Shown here: positions 36,132 to 47,800 of the stretch, one piece after another
How positions within the stretch are numbered: the stretch's first letter is position 1
Layout of the letters: each line of letters begins with the position of its first letter
NCBI RefSeq assembly: GCF_032854445.1
Contig: NC_088295.1
Coordinates: 2,668,501 to 2,732,500, forward strand
DNA from: Liolophura sinensis
Taxonomy: Eukaryota > Mollusca > Polyplacophora > Chitonida > Chitonidae
Length of the DNA stretch: 64,000 nt
Reading direction: 5' to 3'
Made by a program: the position numbers and the translations under genes
The notes under the pieces: generated by a model
Databases searched by the model: none
The model's input: only the letters and a program-made list of their open reading frames with translations
What the model was told of the DNA's origin: nothing

Positions 36132-39100
36132 AGGATAAACTTCACCAACAAAATGGCTTCACCTTTGAAATAGTTCACCTGGGCAAGAGTGAAAATCCGG
36201 ATCGCGAAATGTTATCTAAACGGATTGTCAATCAGAGAACGATAGCTGTGCCTAATCTACCGGAAAAACAGGTCTTATACCTTTTCTTTCAGAATGTGGA
36301 AATGCGAACAACATTTCTTTGCATTTGACTTTCTAGCAAAAGTTCATAAGAGTTTAGTCAGGCACACCCAAATTTTCGTCCTCGGCAACGATCCACGACG
36401 TGAGCGCGTCACCTACACTTCAGGTAAATTGGGTCAACATACCTGGCTGATGATTCAAAGCCAAGGGAGGTAAATCAGTGGACCTATTTACCAGTACTCA
36501 TAACGACTTTGCAAAAACATAGTTGTCACACTCTTGTGTTTAACCATTTCCGTTTACTACAGATTAACAACACTATAACCATGTAGGCCTATTACTACTT
36601 GCATGTAATTATGTACCCTACACACATGGCCTACATAGGCCTACAGGGCCTACACAAAGGGCCACAAATTGTATATCGTTATGAACAGAATTAAAGCAGT
36701 CATATTGATATATCATATACCAGGGATACATACCCTGGCGTGTATCGGCACGAGTCAGTGTGTACAGTGTACTATAAAATCTAGTCTTTCCTTCGTCATA
36801 TGTAAATATGGCATTTGTCATGATTGTTTTCTTAGCACATAGCGTCTCAAGCTGAGGGTGGGAACATAGAGGCATTAACTCTCCCCCGACCCACGTGTCT
36901 TTTTTCTCCCATCCCACCAGTTTGACTTTGGATGGTCTCCTAGATTAAATCAGATCTGAACTGACTGATAGAAGCCACTTAAATATGTACGCTAAATATT
37001 GTACAAAAATATTCTCTGCATTGGCCATACATTGATCCTTGCACGCGATCCAGAGGCGTGCGGCTTCCGAGGCCCAGGAACTTTGCCTAATCAAGGTTTG
37101 TCGTGATTGTCGATCTGCACACCACCACCTTCCCATTCCAAAATCAAAAAGACTGTTTGTTAACATGTTGTCAATAATCCTTCTCACTCCACGCTGGATG
37201 GCACCAACCTCTTGACTTCATCTTAACGTATTTGGTGGTTATGTACTATACTCAAGACTTTCACTTTCCTTTTAATATCTATGGCTGTTATTTGTTAGTC
37301 ATTATGTTTGATAACGATACTAGTATTCATGCTGAAATATAGCAGCTGTTATCCATGTATAACCTCGTTATGATATCCAACTCCGCTGGTAAATTCCACT
37401 GAAAGAAGTCATAGAGAAAGGAAGTTTATAGGCCTACGTTAACGCTCACCCGTTACGTAACAGCCGGGGAAACCCCTGTTATGTTGACGCTAGTTCGACG
37501 CATGGGGATCCCAGGGATTTCCTCAACCGAGCTTTCCCCGCAACTTTCCTGCTTTACGTAATCCACGACACAAGGCCGCGACGGACAGTTAAGTCGACTT
37601 TCCATGCAATCCGAACATAACTCTAAGGTCACCTGGGGCACAGGTATCTGTTCTATCCTCTGATTAGGAAAAGTTTCATGACGTCATCCCTGGAGCTGAC
37701 AGAAGACGGCATCGTTTGTAGAGTATCTCAAGTAAGCGGATTTGTTTGGTTGACTCAAGGAAAACCTTGGTTTAAGATGCAAAGGAACAAGTTTGTGTGC
37801 AAGGGGTCAAAAAAAATAAGAGCAGTCGTGTATTGTCATGTGGGCCATATCGGCCGGCCCAGAGCCTCCTAATCTTGTAGGGCAATTGTACAAGAAACTA
37901 AGAAAAAGAAAGAAGACATCAGACAACATTAGAAATGGTAGCAACGGTATCAAACAGCTCGCCTGTATAGGAGGCACATGAATGCAAAACTTCAGCTCAA
38001 GCCATAACGTACTAAAATCGTGAATTTGGTCATTTACAGTAATTAATATGCCCGATGGAATATCACCTCATTGTGTTATATATGCATGTAAAACTTCAAG
38101 TCAATACATACAATATTTTTAAGATACCAACCCTAACATTTTGTTTAGCGGTGGTTTCAATACACAGGAATTCAGGATTTCAGTAATTTGCGGTATTTAA
38201 TATGCACACCCAATCAACGATGGAATATCGCACTCGTGTCATTGTGCTCTACATGTGAGTAAACCCCGATCTCAGTACATGCAACACTTTTTGAGAAACC
38301 ACCATTTTCGGATACCACCCGCACCATGTTTAATATTCCCCTCCCTGCAATTGGACACGGACACCGTCACTTGGGTACGACATAAACTAATGTAGACCTA
38401 CAGGTGAGCTAAAATTTGGAAATCCAAATTGGGCGTAGGGTTCCCACACTGGAGCCAGATTTGCAACTTTTAATTGGGAAGTCATGTATACTAAGCTTCA
38501 ATTTGATATGATGAACCCTACAGAAAGTCCAGAAAGCAGGTCACGGACTAACAGGCGGAATGTAAACCTCAAGTTCTCCCTTCCCCCATAGGTATACCGG
38601 CAGGAGACTAATAAATACAACCAACAACACACGTGCTACTGTTCGTTGTCCAGGTCGCAATATTACTCGACGATACACAGATCATACCACACAAAGGAGA
38701 AATCTACACCGTTTTTTATGGCTTAAAACCAAAACAGTCATCTAAATACAATCTTAACATAATCAATTCCATATGTCGAAGAAATAGTTTCACACAGATT
38801 AATTTCAAGAAACACAGTGGCCAACGTTCTGTATCAATGGTGCACTTTGTTTATTTGGCAGTACCTAGTATCTGCATGTAGTATTCAGTTTCGAAGCAAA
38901 AAGAGTCGTTGTTCAAAGTAGCAATCAGTGATAAATTCATAACGTTGAAGTCAGCTACAGAATTCAGTAAACTAGTACTGTGTGAAAAGACTTGAAAGTC
39001 TGAAAGTGAATGATGGTTCAAAAGCCAGGTGAAATTAGTAGCAGAGGTCGATAGTTAACAACTTTGAGGACAAAAAAAAATGCGAGAACGTCTGGATAAG

Positions 39101-39350
39101 GCCTCACTCAAAAGGATATTAAAAGTATAAGTGACTAAAAGTCACTAAAATGACTAAAAACGAGATCATTGACTATTTTAGAATGGCGGTCATTTTCATG
39201 CTGTATAAAACTGCTGTGCCACCTAGGAACAAACCATGAAACAGAACAACCTTTTACCCGCTAAGCATGCTATATTTTTAGATTTAAAAAGGTGGATGAG
39301 GACTGATTTCCAAATAACACCAAGGGGCAGCTCATAAACGGCGTATGAGC
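36132..39350. other. intergenic region upstream of the Ly6-like gene
   Basis: No gene recognised over 3.2 kb. A full CRE palindrome (TGACGTCA) sits at 37679-37686 next to a relatively CpG-rich stretch (37440-37640), which could be a promoter. A minus-strand Cys-rich frame at 37453-37641 lacks an ATG. The palindrome taggccta recurs at 36584, 36636 and 37429. Confidence 0.4.
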
Positions 39351-39361
39351 GCTGTCGATCA

Positions 39362-40325
39362 GGGTACTTAGAGAACTATGGAAACATTGGCTGAACTGAA
39401 CTGTATACGAGTGCTGTCGACCAAAGTACTTAGAGAAGTGAGGAAACATTGGCTGAACTGAACTGTATACGAGTGCTGTCGACCAAAGTACTTAGAGAAC
39501 TGAGGAAACATTGGCTGAACTGAACTATATATGAGTGCTGTCGACAAAGGTACTTAGAGAACTGAGGAAACATTGGCTCCTGAACTGTATACGAGAGCGG
39601 CCGATCAGGGTACTTAGAGAACTGAGGAAACATTGGCTGAACTGAACTGTATACGAGTGCTGTCGACCAAAGTACTTAGAGAAGTGAGGAAACATTGGCT
39701 GAACTGAACTGTATACGAGTGCTGTCGACCAAAGTACTTAGAGAAGTGAGGAAACATTGGCTGAACTGAACTGTATACGAGTGCTGTCGACCAAAGTACT
39801 TAGAGAAGAGAGGAAACATTGGCTCCTGCACTGTATACAAGCCCTGTCGACCAAGGTACTTATGGAACAATAGAGATATTAACTATTAAACGGCATACGT
39901 CGACCAAGGCACTTATAGAACAATGGAGACATTAGCTCCTGAACGGCATACGAGCGCAGTCGACCAAGGCACTTAAAGAACAGAGGAGACAAGAGTTCCT
40001 GAACAGCATAAGAACGCTGTCGACCAAGGCACTTATAGAACAATGGCGGCATTAGCTCCATAACGGCAAAAGAGCGCTGTTGACCAAGGTACTTACACAA
40101 CAGAGGAAAAACGGCAAATGATCGCTGTCCACAAAGGCACTTACACAACAGTGGAGACATTAGCTCCTAAACGGTGTCGCACTGTCGACCAAGGCACTTA
40201 CACAACAATGGAGACATTAGTTCCTGAATGTTGTCGCACTGTCGACCAGGGCGCTTACAGAACAGTGGAGACATTAGCTCCTGAACGGCATACGAGCACT
40301 TACAGAACAGTGGAGACTCGAAAAA
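39362..40325. repeat. 62-bp minisatellite, decaying to the right
   Basis: Eight clear 62-bp units to about 39870 (tacttagaga at 39365, 39427, 39489), containing 'gaggaaacattggctgaact' and 'acgagtgctgtcgaccaaag'. Beyond 39870 it continues to about 40325 as more diverged copies ('aatggagacattagctcctg', 'ggcatacgagcgcagtcgac'). The gradient suggests older units on the right. Confidence 0.92.
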
Positions 40326-40842
40326 TAATAGCCCGATGTTGAGCATAATGCCAGGCGCAGATCGACCTTGCCGCTCGCGGCAAATAGGTTTCCTACTGAT
40401 AAATTTTCGCGATTATAGCGTATCTTTGTTTCTGAACTATTTTCAGACTGATCAAAAGTGAAAGAATTAGCAAATATGACCATCCTGTAAGACTTCGGCG
40501 GCACCAAGGCCACAACTAATCATATTTCACAGACAGAATGCCTCAGAAAGCAGGAGGGTATAAATGTAAAAAAAAACAGAACAAATGAAGTTTTTAACTT
40601 TTCCCAAATATTGAAAAAGTCTCAGCAATTTTGCCTCTTAAAGTCATGTTTACTTGAAGAAAACCATTCAAAACAGGAAACCAAAAAAATGTTTTTTTAT
40701 TTTATTCAGGCTTTAGATATTTCTGTGTTAGCTAACACATGAATCACAAATCAAAATTGGTGTTCCCTTACTCATAAAAGAAAAAATTTCTAGCTCCAGA
40801 CCAAACATACATCCAAAGACAAGTTTGTAACTTTTAGGTTGC

Positions 40843-40848
40843 TTTATT
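40843..40848 (-). terminator. candidate TSEN54 polyadenylation signal
   Basis: AATAAA on the minus strand (tttatt on plus), about 1 kb beyond the TSEN54 stop and past the 108-bp array. Another tttatt lies near 40697. Position and strand fit; nothing else supports it. Confidence 0.25.
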
Positions 40849-41129
40849 TTGATATGCAATCAACCCAACCCAATACCTGCAGAAGACACTGGGCCAGCCT
40901 ACAAACATGTTCTCTGCAGAAGACACTGGGCCATCAACAAAAATGTTCTCTGCTGACTGGGAGAATGCTCACACAATTCGGCTCACAAAGTTAACAACAA
41001 TATCGCCAAATTAAATCATTTAAATCGGCACTTATTTTACTGAAGACACTATTAAAAATATTAAATAAATTAAACTCTATTTCTGTCAATCATCATCATA
41101 AACAGGTCTTAAATGCAACTTACACCATA

Positions 41130-41855
41130 ACATCCTAAGCTGCACTGAAGGTATACAGGGCTATGTCACCTGAATCAACCACAGCACAGAGTAAAGAGAC
41201 ATCCTCGTCTGTGATCTACCCCATACTGATATCTACAGGTAGACAGACTGGACTGAAGGTATATAGGGCTATGTCACCTGAATCAACCATGGCACAGAGT
41301 GAAGAGACATCCTCGTCTGTGATCTACCCCATACTGATATCCACAGGTAGACAGACTGGACTGAAGGTATACAGGGCTATGTCACCTGAATCAACCATGG
41401 CACAGAGTGAAGAGACATCCTCGTCTGTGATCTACCCCATACTGATATCCACAGGTAGACAGACTGGACTGAAGGTATACAGGGCTATGTCATCTAAACC
41501 AACCACAGCACAGAGTAAAGAGACATCTTCCTCTGTGATCTACCCCATACTACTATCCACCGGTAGACAGACTGGACTGAAGGTATACAGGGCTATGTCA
41601 CCTGAATCAACCACAGCACACAGTAAAGATCCTCGTCTGTGATCTACCCCATACTGATATCTACAGGTAGACAGACTGGACTGAAGGTATACAGGGCTAT
41701 GTCATCTAAACCAACCACAGCACAGAGTAAAGAGACATCTTCCTCTGTGATCTACCCCATACTACTATCCACCGGTAGACAGACTGGACTGAAGGTATAC
41801 AGGGCTATGTCACCTGAATCAACCACAGCACACAGTAAAGATCCTCGTCTGTGAT
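41130..41855 (-). repeat. 108-bp array copied from the TSEN54 stop-codon exon
   Basis: Seven extra copies lie immediately 3' of the TSEN54 stop. Spacing of actgaaggt: 41144, 41252, 41360, 41468, 41576, 41680, 41788, then the true exon at 41892, i.e. 108 bp with two 104-bp units. On the minus strand each 108-bp copy encodes the last part of the protein again ('DSGDIALYTFSPVCLPVDIS') and the same stop. They therefore form 3'UTR or downstream sequence, not coding. Confidence 0.93.
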
Positions 41856-44800
41856 CTACCCCATACTGATATCTACAGGTAGACAGACTGGACTGAAGGT
41901 ATACAGGGCTATGTCACCTGAATCAACCACAGCGCAGAGTAAAGAGACATCATCATTTAACCTGGTAGCAACCTCTGTAATCTGTGACAGTGTTGGGGGT
42001 GGGTCACTCTGTCTGTAATAGAGTAAGAGTGTGAGTTTATTGACTGATTCACTAAATAGATGTGACTGCTTGGTTAAACGTCAGAAATTATACACAATAT
42101 TCATGCAGTTGCAGCTTCAACAAATCCCATCTCAGTCAAAGATTTTGGAAGGAAAATAGTCTTGGCTAAAGCAAGCTCACTTTCTAAGGAAGTGCAATAA
42201 GCATTTAGTTCTTCCTTTCTTAAATGTATTCTTGAATAATGAAAATCTTGAACACTAAATATACATGTAACTCTACAACAGTTTGATATTTCATAAAATA
42301 TTTAACGTATCACAGGTATATCTGATTAGAAAGTGTGAATTCTAGAGAAATTCCTGTCAACGTTTCACTTCTCCTTAGCACTTACTTCTGTACATGAATT
42401 CTGCAGTGAGGTATACCTGGTGTGGACTTCTTAAACTTGGAGTCTGGGTAATAGACATCAAAGGCGACCTTGAGAGAGGAATCTACCTGTGTTGTGCTGT
42501 AAACATGAAGATGGGAAATCAACATCACACTAATACCCTCTTTCTGGTCAAGTCTGATGTACATGTATTTGGGGATTGACATCAAAGGTGACATTGGTAG
42601 AGGAATCTACCTGAGTTGTGCTGTAAACACGAAGATGGGAAATCAACATCACACTAATACACACTTTTCTGGTCAAACCTGATGTACATGTATTTGGGGA
42701 TTGACATCAAAAGTGACCTTGATAGAGGAATCTACCTGTGCTGTGCTGTAAACATGAAGATGGGATTTCAAGGTCACACTAATACATACTTTTCTGGTCA
42801 AACCTGGTATACATGTATTTGGGGATTGACATCAAAGGTGACCTTGATAGAAGAATCTACACGAGTTGTGCTTTAAACATGAAGATGGGAAATCAACATC
42901 ACACTAATACACACTTTTGTGGTCAAGCCTGATGTACATGTATTTGGGGATTGACATCAAAGGCGACCTTGATAGAAGAATCTACGTGTGTTGTGCTGTA
43001 AACAAGAATATGGGATCTCAAGGTCACAGGTACTTTATACCCTAATTCTTCACTCTTTTCATCTGTCACCAATATTTTGAAACCTTCTGAGAAAACAATG
43101 GCATCTTTAGTGTCTTAAACATGTCATTCTAGCATCATTTTGATAATAATTGTGTGCTTAAATTTCAGTGAAAGACTTACAGTATATGTGTTCGGTGACA
43201 GACATCAAAGGTGACCTTGACCTAGGAATCTACCTGCACAGTGCTGTGAATACGATGATGAGAGATTAAGGTCACAGGTACTAATACCCATTTTTGTGTT
43301 CAAGCATGATGTACTGTAGCATACACATGTACAAGTAAGCACAAATACAAACTGTTACCCTGAAGTGAATGATAGAGGCTTCTTATTACTGCATGCTCAC
43401 CTTTTAACTGCCTGCACATCAAACTCCTTGATGACACGAAGTCTCTGCTGGATGTTTGCTGGAACAAGGATAATATACAGGCAATGTACATCATACATGT
43501 AGCTAACATAGTGATTATCGGGATATTCTAGACTGACACTTATGCAGGACACTTAACCTACGTGTATTCAGAACAGACTGATTTTCACGCAGGACACTTA
43601 ACCTACATTTATTCAGACTTTTCTACACATTCGCTCCAAATTCACAATTATAGCCAGCATTAATATAAAAGCATGACCTAGACCAATATGTTACTGCTAA
43701 AGAATTTTTTACTTGCGACAAGAGTGTTAAACAAGTCACGGCTAAACAGCAAATTCATTTCAGCACTGGGACATTTAATCAGCAAATGTTACCTGTGCAC
43801 GACGCATCTTGAGGTCTAATGAGAGGAGTTATCTCCCTGGTCCAGAGGTGTGCTACTGGGGAATTCTCTGGGCAATTCAACTTTTGATCTTTTAACTGTT
43901 TTGCTAATTTATACTCGTGCCAATTTTTGGCCTTGATTCCTTTATATGCAGATTTCAACATGAAGTGTGGGAATGAAAATTCAAGGTTGACTTCATTTTC
44001 TGAGTCTTCTAGATGTAACATGGATTTCTTCTCCTTTGCGAGGTTAATTGGGAATTGTGAAATACTGACATGTCTATCACTGGGGTACACCACATTTGTA
44101 GGTAACAGATTTGGCGATGGTGATTTCCAGACAACCTTGTTTTTACCACATACAGACGGTAGTTCAATGTCTGAAAAGTCTACAAAACAAGGTGTGATGC
44201 GACTGTTGGTCTTTGGCAGATTCCATGTTGACAGAGGCTCTTCACTGTCCATCATCTTTTCATCAGTACACAACTTCTTAGTTTCATGAGCGGTGCTATT
44301 TGCAGGTGTTGTCAAAAACTCTGTCTCCTTGTTTGTTGCTGTGTGTGGATTGACACTGCTGGGGTTCGTTGAATCCTTTCTGGTCACCTTAGGTAATAAA
44401 CTCTTATTATCTTCAACACCGTCATTTTCACAACCTTTTCCTTCCAATTTTCGTTTACGTTTTGTTTTTCTTGTGTGCTGATCAAGACGAATCTGTCTTT
44501 CATATCTTGTTGCTCCATACCTAGCGAATGAACGAATGAACGTTTGGCTTAGACACAGCATCACCAATATCACACCCCTATCAAAACATTTACATGTATA
44601 AATGCCTGAATTTGAAACAGTAATTAACCACCTACATTACCCAATTGATTAGCATGAACTAGTCTCTTATCGTTTCTTAAGTGATCTCTCATACATTCAT
44701 CTCAAAAGGCTGGGTAGTTGGTTGATAAAAAAAATCTACTAAATTATAAGTGATTTACAGTATGTATATACAGAATGCTCTTACTGTCCTAAGTGGCGAA

Positions 44801-47800
44801 TGACAACAAATCCCAAGCGTCGTAAGTGCGCATACACCTGGTACTCGTCCAATGTGATGGCCCTTCCCAGGAAACACGAATACGCCTGCTGAATGCTCAC
44901 CGGAACACCTCTGTACCAAACCTCCAGAACGTTCTGTCAACATCAACCATAATGCTCACCCAAAACTGAATCCCACATTCACTAAATGTAGGTCTAGCAG
45001 TTATAGATTTTCTATGGTTCACCTAAAATGATGATATTAACCCATGATTAGCCCAGGGCGACTGAATTGGTGAGAGTCTCCTGGCGTGATATCACTTTGA
45101 CCATGGAGGCTCCACTGTATGTGCTGGGAAGGCAACTTGTGTGTGCTAGGAAGGTAACTGTATGCGCTGGGATGGCAACTGTATGTGCTGGGATGGCAAC
45201 TGTATCTGCTGGGATGGCAACTATGTGCTGGAAAAGCAATTGTATGTGCTGGAAAAGGAACTGTATGTGCTGAGAAGGCAACTGTATGTGCTGAGAAGGC
45301 AACTGTATGTACTGGGAAGGCAACTGTATGTGTTGGGATGGCAACTGTATCTGCTGGGATGGCAACTATGTGCTGGAAAAGCAATTGTATGTGCTGAGAA
45401 GGCAACTGTATGTGCTGAGAAGGCAACTGTATGTGCTGGGAAGGCAACTGTATGTACTGGGAAGGCAACTGTATGTGCTGGGAAGTCAACTGTGTGCACT
45501 GGAATGGCAACTGCATGTGCTGTGAAGGCAACTGAATGTGCTGGGAAGTCAAATGTATGTGCTGGGAAGTCAACTGTGAATGGCAACTGCATGTGCTGTG
45601 AAGGCAACTGTATGTGCAGGAAAAGCAACTGTATGTTCTGCTAAGTCAACTATATATGCTGAGAAGGCAACTGAATGTGCTGGGAAGGCAACTAAATGTG
45701 CTGGAAAGGCAACTGTATGTGCTAAGAAGGCAAATGTATGTGCTGGGAAGTCAACTGTATGTGCAGGAAAAGCAACTGTATGTGCTGGGAAATCAACTGT
45801 ATGTGCTGGGAAGGCAACTTTATGTGCTGGGAAGTAAACTATATGTGCTGGAAAGGCAACTGTATGTGCTGGGATGGCAACTGTATGTTCTGGGAAAGCA
45901 ACTGTATGTTCTGCTAAGTCAACTATATATGCTGAGAAGGCAACTGAATGTGCTGGGAAGGCAACTAAATGTGCTGGGAAGGCAACTATATGTGCTAAGA
46001 AGGCAAATGTATGTGCTGCAAAGGCAACTATATGTGATGGGAAGGCAGCTATATGTGAAAGGAAGGCAACTGCATATGCTGGGAATGCAACTGTATGTGC
46101 TGGGATGGCAACTATATGTGATGGGAAGGCAACTGCATATGCCAGGAAGGCAACTGTATGTGCTGGGATGGCAACTGCAGGTGATGGGAAGTCAACTGAA
46201 GATGCTGAAAAAACCTAAAACTAACCTAGGGAAGTCTTCAGTGTTGCACACATAACTTAGACCTAACTTGACGTGTATTTGTCTGTTTGCCATCTGATCG
46301 GTTCTGCACATTTAGTATCTGTTTGTTTACCATCTGATCTGTTCTGTACATTTAGTATTTGTCTGTTTACCATCTGATCCATTCTGTACATTTAGTATTT
46401 GTCTGATTACCATCTGATCTGTTCTGCACATTGTATATTTGTCTGTTTACCACCTGATCCGTTCTGTACATTTAGTATTTGTCTGTTTACCATCTGATCC
46501 ATTCTGCACATTGTGTATTTGTCTGTTTAAAATCTGATCCGTTCTGTACATTGTGTATTTGTCTGTTTACCATCTGATCTGTTCTGCACATTTAGTATTT
46601 GTCTGTTTACCATCTGATCCATTCTGTACATTTAGTATTTGTCTGTTTACCACCTGATCCGTTCTGCACATTGTGTATTTGTCTGTTTACCATCTGATCC
46701 GTTCTGTACATTTAGTGTTTGTCTGTTTACCATCTGATCCGTTCTGCACATTGTGTATTTGTCTGTTTACCATCTGATCTGTTCTGCACATTGCGTATTT
46801 GTCTGTTTACCACCTGATCTGTTCTGCACATTGTATATTTGTCTGTTTACCACCTGATCCGTTCTGCACATTGTGTATTTGTCTGATTACCATCTGATCC
46901 GTTCTGCACATTTAGTATTTGTCTGTTTACCATCTGATCCGTTCTGCACATTGTGTATTTGTCTGTTTACCACCTGATCCGTTCTGCACATTGTGTATTT
47001 GTCTGTTTACAATCTGATCCGTTCTGTACATTTAGTATTTGACATCAACATCTGATCCGTTCTGCACATTGTGATTTGTCTGTTTACCATCTGATCCATT
47101 CTGCACATTTAGTATTTGTCTGTTTACCATCTGATCCGTTCTGTACATTTAGTATTTGACATCAACATCTGATCCATTCCGCACATTTATACTTATGCCC
47201 ACATCAAACTGGGTTTCACTGCTCTCGACTCACCGTTTCCATCAGGAAGAGGGCTTCCTCTGGGTACAGCCATTTTCTCTGCTGATTCACAAAGCCCATG
47301 TAAGCCCAAAATTTACCCTGCATGAATACAAAGCCATTACATACACAAATACCAACAGGCATAGATTTTGCAAGACACTGAAATCTGGATGTCTCATTAT
47401 TTTCCCTACTTTCTTACATGTACATGTATCTATGATTTCACCAGAATAAGTTGTCTTCAACACACTGTAACACCACTCTGTACGCCGTAGCTGTCTCAGT
47501 TAAGATTTGGAACATTTGAAAAGTAGTTTTGGTGAACAATACCCTGCCAAATCAGCCAAGCGAACTTAGCAGATTTGGAATGTGAATGGTTTGTTAGGCC
47601 CTCAACTTACCAATTCTTTCTCCAGCTCAACGAGGTCCTTATCTGGGTTCCACTGTCCTCTAACAAGGCTGCCACTGAAACAGGCAAGACTATACTTAGA
47701 TGTGCCCCTAACTTATCTCAATCATATGACACTGAAAAGGAAAAGCATTACTTCTATTATATCTTACAGTCATAGGCATCTCAATGGCCGTAGCTATCGC

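Noticed and set aside
41163-41854. Plus-strand frames with a 36-residue repeat
   Set aside because: Antisense shadows of copies of the TSEN54 terminal exon.
45037-46255. Cys-rich and Gln/His-rich frames that resemble secreted repeat proteins
   Set aside because: 21-bp repeat in a TSEN54 intron; overlapping frames, no signal peptide or splice context.
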